From positions 22,320,001 through 22,384,000 of the forward strand of contig OU612068.1 in NCBI GenBank assembly GCA_914767715.1: 64,000 nucleotides of DNA. Reading direction: 5' to 3'. Positions 25,823 through 37,026 of the stretch are shown here, one piece after another (position 1 is the first letter of the stretch; each line of letters opens with the position of its first letter). The notes below the pieces were generated by a model. The model ran no database searches. It was not told the DNA's origin and saw nothing but the letters and a program-made list of their open reading frames with translations. The DNA comes from Membranipora membranacea. Lineage: Eukaryota; Bryozoa; Gymnolaemata; Cheilostomatida; Membraniporidae. The position numbers and the translations under genes are program-made.

Positions 25823-25885
25823 ATTACTACACCAACAACAACAGCATCAACGACAGAAACAAATACCCCCGATGCAAGCAAATAA
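25823..25885 (+). pseudogene. Possible Thr-rich tail relic downstream of FKBP gene 3
   Basis: An isolated frame reads ITTPTTTASTTET...DASK and ends in TAA at 25883, with TGA immediately upstream (25820-25822) and no acceptor in between. The composition matches the tails of FKBP genes 1-3, so it may be a fragment of a duplicated last exon. It is too short to be sure. Confidence 0.35.
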
Positions 25886-28689
25886 TGACCGATAATATCC
25901 TTGTTATACAATACATCAGTAAAATTATAATTGAAAAGCGATGAATAAGGTAAACCAATGTGTGAGTTGGATCGATTCGGGAGTTAAAGGAAACACCAGA
26001 AAAAATTTATTGAACATTGTACAGGATACCAACAACTGATGTTTTGTCCGGATGTTCTGGGACCTCTGTAGAATAATATGTCATTTAAAACATGGTACTA
26101 GAAAATGGGAGAGATTATACAGTACAATTACACACCCTTATTCCATTGAGGCTATAAGGTAGATAAAATAACACATTACTTTGTTGAACCAAACCTACCA
26201 CTATGGTATCACCTAGTACCCAATATCCAAAAAAAGTCAGGATGAGGTAATTTTGTACTTAAAAAAGCTCTCAACTCATAAAATGTCCACCAAAAGAGTA
26301 GGCTGACTCTTAAGTTTTGACCGCAAATGTGCATCTTTGACTGACGGAGGGTGGAGAGGAGTGAGTGAGGACATTATACTGTAGGTACTGAGATTTATCT
26401 GGTTGTTAAATTATTTGATGGTTGCTAGCATCCTTTTTACTCGCTAGCTGATTTTTTCTATGCTTTCAGTCTCAGGTGAACAGGATTATGTTTTGCATGC
26501 CTAGCTAATTCAAACCACAATTACACTGAGTTACTGCATTGATGCAACTAAGTAGCTCATAAACATCTGTAATGGTTAGATCCATGGATATTTTCCCATG
26601 AACTTTGGTAGAATGGGGTTGTCTCCCGAGTTGGACTAAATTAAGGTTTCCTGTTACTAATTTAAAATGCCCCGACCAAAAAAGTCCAGATCCCTGTAAT
26701 ATTCACAAAACACCTACTGCTAGCCTGCGCACGCCTATCACTGCAGCACATCTGAAATGAACAGGTTTGCGGGGGAAAAGGATATTCCTGTTCGCAATAA
26801 CACACCATCGTGTATTGTGTATCTAGCAGGTCGGCTAATGGGGACGATTTTACCAGACATATTTTTATAAAGACTGACTGGAGTGTTTTTTATTTGTTCT
26901 CATTTTATGATTTTTTTTTAACCGAGCAAGAAGAACTTTGTGAAAAATCTGATGATCCTTCACAGCCTCTTTTTAATTGTATATTCAGAAATCATAGTAG
27001 AACCAGAGACTATGGTTATCTATATAGTCTCTGATAGCACATCTTCACTGCAGTTCATCGACTACTGGGGTTTGGTCTGCCCCCAGGTGTGCTCTGACCT
27101 GTCTGCAAACAGAGAGCACACTGGCGCAAGCATTGCGGCTTCGCCCCTAAGGCACTAATATTTCGCCGCACATGCTTCAGGATAGGCGAGTGATAAGACA
27201 CCTGATTTTAATCAACTTAATTGCAATCTTATTTTTAGTCCTAAACTATGTAAGTCACAGATATTTCATATTCATATGTTTTTTTAATACTTTATTATGG
27301 TTATAACGATCTCTGCCCCTTATCATGTTTTAACCAACACAGTAAGCATTCATTTTTATCATCACCATTGATATTAGGAGGAAAAACAAACTTCAACTTG
27401 ATTGATCTATATTCCCAAGAGAAGGTTCGGATCTACAAAAGAAAGGGGATATACCAGCCCATAGAAGAGCTTATAAGAGGTGACAGTAATTATACAAAGA
27501 AAGCTTATCAAGACCCTGAAGTTTTTCTATCTTATAAATAATGACTATTTCCGACCACATGTGAGACCTTTATAAAAAAATGACCACATTAGAATAGCCC
27601 CTCCCTAATTTCACCCATAGCGATAATAAGTAGTGTGACGCTGTCAAGTTTGGAGAAGGGAAATCATTTACAACACAAAAGAGCCAATTATCTTAAAAAC
27701 CACCTCAATGACTCTCTGGTATTTTCATGCTATTATTTGATGTAGTTTTTTATCTTTATGCCCTTACTCAGGTTCTTTTCAGCTTGATTCAAACCTATAG
27801 AAAAATATTCACCTGGAGAAATATCCTCCTGGGCAGCATAAAAATTCACAAGCCACAACAAACTATCATAAGTATATGTACTGTGTGAAGGCGCAGTAGT
27901 TTCCCCACACTTTTCTCTAAATTATGATACAACAGATAGCAATACAAAAATTGTCTTGTGTGTTTGAAGGAGCGGATTACTCCAAACTTATCACTTAATC
28001 CATTACCTAAGCAATAAACTAAAGAGGCGAGCTGAGCTGCACAGGGTGTAAATATCGGTAATGTAATTTTCAAATACAAGCAAGAAACTTGAATAAGCAA
28101 AGTGGGTTTGTGGATGAAGTAAGTTAAGAAGGCAGCTATAATTTTTCCTTTGTTCAAGGGTTGTTTTGTTCACAATATTGTAGTGCGAGTCCAAATTGTT
28201 TGGTGCAATGAGGGAGTTCCTGGGTTGCAGCTTTGTGTATATACCGTGTAAGCATTAGCAGTAGCAAAGTATTTACAATTAAATATTAAATAGATTTTTT
28301 TAAGACATGGATTCAAGTTCTTATACACTTATGTCACATGGTATAATCGGCTATTTGATGTCAAGATAATAAATAATGAATGAATGATAGCAATAAACTA
28401 ACACCATTAGTCAAAGTTTAAACTCTAAGGCTAGGCGATAAGTAGCCTGTTTTGACTAGCTTGTCAAGACAGGCTATGCGATAAGGTACATTAATCTTGA
28501 AATCAACTGGAAGGTTAGGAACAATCTATCAAAACTTTAGTTATTTGGACTCTTACCCCATTGTTTTTAAAGTAGTGCCTGTGGTGTGTAACTAATGTAC
28601 TGCATTGTTACATCTTATAATCTTTAGAAATTTTTCTAAAGGCTCAAAATACTCAATGTACTCAGCATACATTGGTTTATTCATAGCAG
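25886..28689. other. 2.8-kb spacer between FKBP genes 3 and 4
   Basis: Holds a SINE fragment (27048-27200). No coding exon was recognised; the gene 3 polyA signal lies just upstream at 25759. Confidence 0.5.
27048..27200 (+). mobile_element. 5'-truncated SINE copy (family 1)
   Basis: It begins at CACTGCAGTTCATCGACTAC without the tRNA-like head, then shares GCAAACAGAGAGCACACTGG and CATTGCGGCTTCGCC with the 45.5-kb copy, ending near GAGTGATAAGACACCTG. Confidence 0.7.
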
Positions 28690-28720
28690 GTGTTGCGCAG
28701 ACTTAGTACTCCTAGTAGTA

Positions 28721-31700
28721 ATGGATATTACAATACCTAGTAGTTTCCTAGCGTTACTGCTGAGTTTGGTTTCACTCTCTACCGCCACTGCTGCTGACAT
28801 TGAAGGCTTTGTACCTGGATTCAGGATAGAAGTGACATCCATGCCAGCAGACTGCTCGTATAAAGCAAAAGCAGGAGATTATATCTATCAACACTACACA
28901 GGACACCTCGAAGATGGTACCAAGTTTGATTCCAGGTACACAACCACGCACAAATATTTTCAGTGCAGGAAAATGCAGCATCGTACTAAACATTAACCAT
29001 GTTTGTCCGGATTGGCAGGATTCATTGGCTGACCGACGGTCATTGCACTTGCATCCTTGCGACCATAGTAGTAAACTAGAACGAGTTTATTCCCGAGCTC
29101 TGTGGTGACGAAGGGATTATTGCAAAAGTCGGGTATCGCGGCGCTTCGATACCGGACTTTTGCAATATCCCCCCGCCAAGGAATAGTCTTTTACTCCTTG
29201 CCTCCGCCAACATAGAGGGAACAACCTTGTTCTAGTAGAAAACTAAGTTGTACGAATAATACACCTACATGTACTTGATTTCATTATCAATACAGCTATG
29301 ACCGAGGTGAAACTTTCAACTTCAAGATGGGAATGGGAGAAGTGATAAAAGGCATGGATATGGGTATGAAAGGCATGTGTAAGGGGGAGAAGAGGAAGGT
29401 AATAATACCACACGAGTTGGGTTACGGAGACCAAGACATTGGTGAGTGGGTCTTGATAATGACTGATGATCAATTGATTGTTTTGATGTTTGATCACGTA
29501 CTGATGAGTGTCAGACAATGCTCTTTGGTCTGACTCAGTAGCCTGGGCGGACTATTGGGGGTGGGTGGGGGGACCCTCCCACACTACCACCCCGACAGCC
29601 CAGGCTACTGACTCAGGCTGTTGCAGCAGTCGATATAAAATGATTGAATCTACTATCGCAATTAAAGCATGTTGAAGGGTATCCCATGATGCAATTTTCT
29701 GGGATTCCGAGAAAGTTCAAACCGTGAAGATCAGGGATGAACTAAGCACTATGCACATGTGCAAACTGTTGAGGCATAGGTTTGTCTCTGCAGCACAGGG
29801 TCTGAAATAATTCACCTAGAGTCACCCGAGTACCTTAATTGGGAGAACCATCACTTAGAAAAATTTGGCTGTCAAAATGGAACACTGGTTTGGTATCTCA
29901 TAACCATAAACACTTTCTTGGCAAAAGGCTGAGCCTCCATTGCTATCCTGCAGAGAGAGTCTAGAACAAAAGTCGGGTAGTGAGTTACCTCAATATCAAA
30001 CTTTTGCAATATCACTCCGCCACCCGCAGAGGGAACAAACTTGTTCTAGAGATAGTCTGTGTTACAAGACCATAGTATGCATACTTAGACTTGATCAGGG
30101 AACGATATGCTAGTTTTGATGATATCTTGATACTCATATCTGAAAGACTCAAATGCTGAGTCCCAATTCTTAAATCAGGGAATCTTTACTTCTTGTTCCA
30201 TTACTCCTTGCTTAAATTCTACGCCCATTGTGAAATGCTGACTGATTCGTCCCTTCACAAAATAGTATCCACTTTATTTCAGACACTATTCCAGCATACT
30301 CTACATTGATATTTGACGTCGAGTTGGCTGATATTGAGCCGTCTGGATTTAATATAGAAGTGTTATACATGCCACCTGGTTGTACAAGGCGCTCAACATC
30401 AGGAGATCTCATCAGGGAGCATTATAACGGCACATTGACAGATGGAACTAAATTTGATAGCAGGTACAATCCACTGTGTTTAGTGAAATTATCCCTCCGC
30501 CTTACTATGGTGCAGTGAGTGCAAGCAAGGAGTTACTTCCTTGGCGCAAGGGAGACGGTGCAATAATTTATAAACAATGTCCAGTTGCACAACACGCAAT
30601 AACATAAATGGTAATGATAATTATTAATATATTATTATATGTCTGTCAATTTAGTTTCGCGAAAAATAAAACACTGACACAAACGCTGTGATATTTAATT
30701 ACAACTGTACTAATTCAATTCCTCATTACAGCTATGACAGGAAGAAGACCTTTGACTTCACTCTGGGTGCACCCGGGGTAATAACAGGTGTAGATATGGC
30801 TCTGATGGATATGTGTGAGGGGGAGATGAGGCGAATCACCATACCATCAATACTAGCTTACGGAGAGGGTGGCATAAGTGAGTAGATTCTCATCACCCTG
30901 ATTATTGAGTTTCATCCGAGAAGAGGTACTAATGATTAAACGTCATGAAACCCAACCACTCTCCTTTTTCTTTTTTGGTTTAAGAGCTTGTTTTAGGTTT
31001 TTATATCCGAACCTCTGTGGTGGTAGAGGAGTGTCAGGTGTGGGGGCTACCACTGGCAAGGACTGATATCCAGGTTGTGCTGGATAGCCCAAATTTGGAG
31101 GAGCTGTCGTTCTCAGCGCCCATAAGCAGGGCCATCCCTCCATACGTCTTCTATACCATAAGTTAGCCTCCGTGTTCACTCCACAGCCAACTGGGTGGAT
31201 TGGTGTAGGGTTTGCTGTATTGGAAAAGTAGCATGTGTGAGCATGAAAATGGGTTATTGTTAGGTTCAGTAGCTGATCAAACGCATATAAAACCAACTCA
31301 ATATCAAGCTCATAAGGAAGAACATGTACAGTCAACTCTACTTTTTTATTTACATTTTATTTATGTAGATGTGCATATTCTTGATAGAGAACACTGTACC
31401 CACATCACTGGTATAAACTTACGATTTCCACAGCCCACCCCATAGGGTGCTGGGATTGCAGTTCTCTTCCCTAAATTCAGTTCGTTCACATAGTAAGGGA
31501 CAGGAAAGGGTGACTGCAGCACCGGGGGCCTGTTCACCACCCATGGTGCCATCACATTGTGCATGTGTAGTGGATCTTGTCTGTTAGGAGATAATCCATT
31601 TTCTGGGTAGACAACTCCAGGTGGTGGTGGAGGCACCACCATATATTCATCACTGTTGGACATTTCTATATTTTGCTGGCTTACTGAATCCCAAATCCTG

Positions 31701-34127
31701 ACTTATTGTAAGGATGGAGTCACTAGAGCACTGTTGCCAAGGATGTTGACAGCGTGTTATTCCTTGAGGGCTTCTAAAGTCTGCCAATAGTTATGACCTG
31801 CCATTGTAGAAACCTAATTTTTTGTTGACACTTTTATTGGCAGTAATTTCATCATTAACAACAAGGTCTACGGGTTTTTAATATGCCAGATAAATAATCT
31901 AAACCTTATAACGCTCAGAGCCTTGCTACTTGAGCAAGTTATGAAGTCGTATGCTCATGTCAGTGGAAACTGGAAAGATGTATTAACCGATGTTGTTTTG
32001 TATTATCAGAAAATCTCATCCCTCCAAGTGCCACCTTGATGTTTGATGTGGTTCTTGTGGAGATCGTCGAGCCAAAGCTGAAGTGGTATAAGTTAAACGG
32101 ACTTGAATGCTCTAAGCAGGAAGATGCACACCATCAAGATGAGGTTGCTATCATGTATAGTGGTCAATCTGAAAATGGGTTTGAATTCACAAACGGGTAC
32201 AACCATGACCGTACCCAAAGAATCAGCCCTCAAAGGTAGGTGAAAATACTTTAATGACACATTAAAGTGGTGATCAAACTTTGCTAACCGCACATGCTTC
32301 CAGACCTTTTGCTAAATAAAAAGAATAACATACATACATGTTTAATGAAATTGACAGCAGTCATGTCAAAATATAGATCAAATTTGATCCGATTTGCCTG
32401 CAATTCGGGTTACATTCTGCTGGCAAGGTTAAAGGGGGAGCAACTCCAAATACAGGCAAAGTGGATCAAAACAGATCTCGTCTTTTACAAGCTTTGTTGT
32501 GGGTTTACCCCCCCCCCATCACAAAAAGCTTGCCAAGACAGGTTGGTCATAATGGTGGTGACTCTGCCGATAATTAAGCTTTACTGAAACGGAGCTTTGC
32601 TGACTTCTATTATGATTCTTTTTTTCATCAATAAAAACTGCTCATCTCATTTCTAAATTTCTCAAAATTATCTGGTCACCAGTTTGAACACTGCTGGGAC
32701 ACGTTTATGTTTATCCCAGGAGAGCGAACCAAGTAATGTTATTGTGCTGCAATTATGTTTTCTTTCTCTCCTTTACTCCTGGGCTTGCACTCATTTGGTT
32801 TGCAAATAATGTTCAAACGGTGAAAGTGAGGTCTCCAAGGAATACATACATCATCTGTCAAGACAGTGTCAAGTGAATTTGATTTATTTCAAGTGTTCAT
32901 TCTGTTCTTTCCACAGCGACAAACTGTTTAAGTTTAGAATCGGAGACCCAGCTATCCTACACGGATTGACTCATGGCATTGTTGGAATGTGTCATGGGCA
33001 GAGGAGGCAAATCCGAATCCCTCCTGAGCTAGCTTTTGGTGACATCAACGGAGGTAGGTCTCAACTACATTTTGTAGGTGACACACCCCGAAATTACGTA
33101 TACAAAATATGAGTGAAATTTTCCACCGTAGCTATAAGATTGAAATCTCCTATCATCAATGGCGAAGCTCGTAGTTGCATTGTAGGTTATTTGCAGAATA
33201 TCTTGAAGTTTTTCTTATTCTTATTACGTAGACCGAGATTTTTGGACCAATAAAAGCTACTACTCATTATCCATTGGCAACAAATATCGCAAGGGATCGG
33301 TTGAGTGAACTATCAATGAATATTCTTACAGCTGGAGTACCACAGGGTGTACGCCTCACACTGGATATCGAGATGATAGATATACAAAAGCAGGATCTGT
33401 TTAAGGCTATAGACTCCAACAATGACGGTCATATCAGCATGATAGAGGCAGAAGAATGGATTAGATCATCCCCTGAGGTGAGATCAGATGCAGTATAAAA
33501 TCAATGTCTATGGCATTCCCACAATGAAACAGTATATTCAATCAAGATTAGCGCAAACCTACTATTTGATCAGTAATTCCCAACAAAATTGATAATGGGA
33601 TATTCTGTAAATTACCCTCACTATCTCAGCCTACTTGATTTGTAACCCATGAGCGTGACCTCAAGATGGTATATAAATCTGCAAGTGATCTGCAAAATAT
33701 TGTGAATAGCAATGTGAATAGCAGGCTCAACTCCAGGTAGTGAATAGCGGGCTCAACATCGGGTAGTGATTCAGGGATTTCATTGTGCAATCGGATAGTG
33801 CACATGCTATTCACCGCCAGCTGCAGGTGTCGTGGGTTCGAGTCCCACTGGGGCAGCTCTATAAATTGCTTGTAACATCTCCCAGCACACTTAAGTGTAT
33901 ATACTTTGTACTTTGAAACTTCAAAACTGCTTACTGCATACTCTTTTATCAATTGCAATAATTAAAACGTACCATCCCTTACGTGTCCTTTGGTACTTTG
34001 ATTTTAGTATGATGTGAAGTTAGGAGAGAGCCGAGAAAGATTTGACGATCTTATGGCATATTACTTCACCCACAGAGATGCGGACAGTAATGGTTTTGTA
34101 ACCAGAAATGAATTCCTTATCACATGA
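28721..34127 (+). CDS. FKBP gene 4: triple-FKBP, two-EF-hand protein, ER-retrieval tail lost
   Basis: Eight exons: 28721-28935, 29296-29441, 30283-30463, 30732-30877, 32010-32235, 32917-33053, 33332-33477, 34008-34127. The protein is 438 aa. It has a signal peptide (about 1-25), three FKBP domains and two EF-hands, the plan of vertebrate ER FKBP9/FKBP10 (which have four FKBP domains) and FKBP7/14 (one). Domains 1 and 2 both keep Tyr (QHYTG, EHYNG), Phe-Asp (KFDS), Val-Ile and Tyr (GYG, AYG), so two active sites may work. Domain 3 has EFTN in place of the Phe-Asp motif. The EF-hand loops DSNNDGHISMIE and DADSNGFVTRNE are canonical, with Asp1, Gly6 and Glu12. The frame stops at TGA (34125) after RNEFLIT, whereas gene 5 continues to HDEL, so this product may be secreted or the site may carry a frameshift. 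A small antisense gene sits in intron 4. Confidence 0.92.
29075..29236. mobile_element. 162-bp MITE-like element with internal hairpin, FKBP gene 4 intron 1
   Basis: Imperfect 20-bp terminal inverted repeats: ACTAGAACGAGTTTATTCCC at 29075-29094 against the reverse complement of 29217-29236. A second, internal inverted repeat (ATTGCAAAAGTC / GACTTTTGCAAT, around 29119-29166) frames a GC-rich loop. Confidence 0.7.
29531..29615. repeat. 85-bp hairpin-forming inverted repeat
   Basis: Arms TGACTCAGTAGCCTGGGC (29531-29548) and GCCCAGGCTACTGACTCA (29598-29615) match at 17 of 18 positions around a G-rich and then C-rich loop. It lies in FKBP gene 4 intron 2 and is probably a small MITE; function unknown. 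Confidence 0.65.
29955..30055. mobile_element. Shorter relative of the 29.1-kb MITE, FKBP gene 4 intron 2
   Basis: It contains CTAGAACAAAAGTCGGGTA, CTTTTGCAATATC, CTCCGCC and GAACAAACTTGTTCTAG in the same order as the 29075-29236 element but with the middle shortened. The outer GAACAA.CTTGTTC end is itself palindromic. Confidence 0.6.
30943..31663 (-). CDS. Nested Pro-rich protein of unknown function
   Basis: Two exons on the minus strand, 31663-31423 and 31214-30943, join in frame (AAT C|CA) to give 170 aa. The donor is GTAAGT and the acceptor is TTCCAATACAG. I do not recognise a family. The protein is Pro-rich (MVVPPPPPG near the N-terminus), with repeated aromatic/Pro segments (PVPYYVNELNLGKR, NLWYRRRMEGWPCLW), two similar GVGCG / PVGCGVN motifs either side of the splice junction, and a basic C-terminus (PKKKKES). 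There is no signal peptide or membrane segment, so it is probably cytosolic, nuclear or cytoskeletal. It lies wholly inside intron 4 of FKBP gene 4 on the opposite strand. The matched splice frame and the conserved-looking motif continuing across the intron support a real gene, but expression evidence would be needed. Confidence 0.62.
33765..33925 (+). mobile_element. tRNA-derived SINE copy (family 2), FKBP gene 4 intron 7
   Basis: A strong B-box-like GTGGGTTCGAGTCCCACTGG at about 33828-33850 is followed by CTTGTAACATCTCCCAGCAC and GTGTATATACTTTGTA, matching the 48.5-kb copy. The 5' part is too diverged to be a tRNA gene. Confidence 0.6.
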
Positions 34128-37026
34128 CATCGGTGATAGCTCTAAAGACAGCCTTGTGGATTTTGTGGGGAGGCTACAGAGTGGCGTCGATGATACGCGC
34201 TGCGTGCAGTTATATCGGTTCGAAAACAGGCAAAACTCTGTGGGCTGCTAATCTGCGATTGATGTAGAAATACTTCTAGCATTCATGCATCGGTGATGTA
34301 TAGACATTGTTTTGATAGACAAGTGATCATTTATCTCACAATCAGCCAAAAACATTTTTTACATGTCCACATGGTATTGTTTCAAATACTGAAAAAAGCT
34401 GAGACCCAATCTCACAAGAGTCATTATTGTATCCAATAATACTTGTTTGTATTACACTTCCCTTTCACGAAGGGCTATAAATCGCTGCAATTGCAGATTA
34501 TTTACTCTTTACAACCCTCAAATCCATGCATAAGTTGTCCCTCCAATCCATCGAGCAGGTCAGATATTTCTTATCTAATGATTGGCTTTCCAGTTTTATA
34601 ATACTGCCGTTGTTGTTCAATCAACGTTCCACACTTCATTCTTCGACAATTCTCTTCAGGGAGTAAAACCTTGCTCTCTGTTTGTTGTATTTGTCAGAAT
34701 GGAACTGGTAAACAAATATTGGATTAACCCAAGATCGCTCAATATTTCACAATACTGACTTTTTTTTTCAACTCATGCCAAAAATCTTTGACACAAGTTT
34801 TCAATTTCAATTGGATTAGTTTTCATTTGTAGGCCGCTAGACCACTTTTGGTCCGTTTGCCTGCATCCAGAGTTGCTCCCCCTCCACTGGTTAGGCGACG
34901 TGAACAGTGGAAGGAGAGCAACTAGTATGCAGTCAATCTGGATCAAACTTTTTCTAGTAAGCCACCTACATAGAACACCCTTCCATACTTAACTCTAACA
35001 AGATTACTATTATTTTAGATTCCTGGTTTTCTTCCCATCAAAGCACATTGTAGATATTTGAAAAAGCTACTTTCATTTCATGTTTTTCTAGTGATACTAA
35101 TAGCTACTCAAGGTTAAAAATTTTCTGCTGGTGCTCCTTACCTTAATGGAAGGAAAATAGTTTAATTTTTGATATTGCAAATAAAAATACCAAAAATTTA
35201 TATACTACTAATCCGAAGTGTTGGCAAGATCAAAAGGCTTCAAAAATTAAAATCCGACAATAATTGTTATTTTTTTGATAAATCAATTGGAGTTTGATGG
35301 GATATAGTTGGATTTGATGGCTTTTATTTCCAAGCGATGTTGAATAACAAACCTCTGTAACATGGTAATCTACACAAGTTTAGTGACCAGAAGCATTGTT
35401 TTAGAGACAGTCTACCAATCGCAGACATTCCAAGAGATGATTCATTGGAACTAACCTTTGTCAGAGCAGCAAGATGACAGTATTCTTATTTCAAACTATG
35501 CAGTTAACAATTTTCAGTAACCTACTAGAGTTTTTTATGTTGATCCATCGATAATATTCAATGAAAAGTTTGCCTGATAATTTTCAGTGCGAATAATAAT
35601 CGTTTGTCACTTTCGGAACTCAAAATCTTGTCATTTCAGATTATTAGGGATTCAAAGACATGAACTTCGATCAGGTGATTCAAGGACTAGTCACAAACAA
35701 TCAGGCTATATTTGATGCAAAGACAAATGGGCATTATCAAAACTTTCACGCACTAATTTATGCCAATTTCACATTTTCCTTTCCCATGCCACTTCTTAGT
35801 CCTAACCTTGGAAATTAACCACAGGACGAGGATGTCACACCCAAAAGCCCTTCTGCATTTCATCAATTAGTGGTGAGAAGATCCCTACGTTGCTCTTTTG
35901 TTAGAACAAGGAAAGGATTTTCTAATCGAGGAAATCCATTTCCTTATGACCGACTTAACTGACTATAAATTTATCAATAAATGTGTCAAAAACTCACGTT
36001 TTATGAACTAGAGGAAACGATTCCTCATTTCAAAAAACCTCACTGCTACTCAGAGAAAGATTTACAATCACTGCAGTTTTATGGATCAACCTGATGCTAT
36101 TTTCGGGGCTCTTTGAATACCTCCTGGTTCGCCCTGAGCTGAAGGTTCAGTTTGCACTGAGTAATGTGGCTTAGCATCAAGGACTTCGTTCGAAGTGGTC
36201 CGGGTTCAAGTCCTGGTAGCGGCAGATTTTGAAACACCGGTGAGGTCAGATTTTTAAACACCTGTCCTGAGATGCGCTCAAACGAGAATGACCAGTTGCA
36301 GTAACAGACAGATTTATTTACAAGGTTATACATAATAGTTACTGAGATAAAATTCCAAATCACTGAAACTGATGAAACTAAACGGATGAAAAATAAAATC
36401 TTTGGAAACTGTGAATAAAAAAAGCAATTGGGGTGCACAACTTCACAACCACAGATGTAACCTTAGTGAAAATGAAGTTGTTTGGAATTTTTTTTACAAA
36501 TCAATTGGTTATCGATATCAGTGGAAGTCAGAAAGGTATTATGTGTTTTAGTGGATGCTAAAAATATAGAGAATTTGCAAAATAATCTGGAGTACAAAGG
36601 ACATCAAATCCGCAGGCACCTTAATATACATTCGATGGTAACTAGAAAACAGATACGTCCACTCATTTACTGCAGGAGAAAGATACCGATGCCGTTGGCC
36701 AGGCAATTTTCTCCTACTTAAAAAGCAAGAAAATGCACAAAATTGGGTAATCACAATTTAACGCAGATTGTAAAAAGCGAACAAATCAGAAAACATAATC
36801 ATTATAAAATTAATTCTATGAATGAATAATGTATTGTCGCTGCCTGCCGGTTCACCAGCACTGAATGATACCTTTGTAAGTATAACCATCACAGTCCATC
36901 TTTGGTTTTCATCCTAGTTAGCGTGTGAGAGCATCGTATCAAAAAATGGTGTCCACTCATCTGATGTGAGGAGACAACTCTGAGGTGATGATGTTGTAAA
37001 AAAATAATCTAGTCCATAACAATAAT
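34128..37026. other. Convergent spacer between FKBP gene 4 and the DPP-like gene
   Basis: The two genes end towards each other here, so it holds both 3'-UTRs. It contains the tRNA-like fragment near 36.2 kb and no recognisable exon. Confidence 0.5.
36150..36270 (+). mobile_element. tRNA-like (SINE head) fragment
   Basis: AATGTGGCTTAGCATCAAGG is followed about 25 nt later by CCGGGTTCAAGTCCTGG, resembling A and B boxes. The paired stems of a real tRNA are absent, so it is probably a SINE fragment. Confidence 0.45.

Noticed and set aside
33626-33958. 110-codon minus-strand frame
   Set aside because: It covers a tRNA-derived SINE; the QWDSNPRHLQ stretch is the translated B-box region typical of such elements.
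36180-36250. Candidate tRNA gene
   Set aside because: There is a B-box-like segment but no cloverleaf; treated as a SINE fragment.
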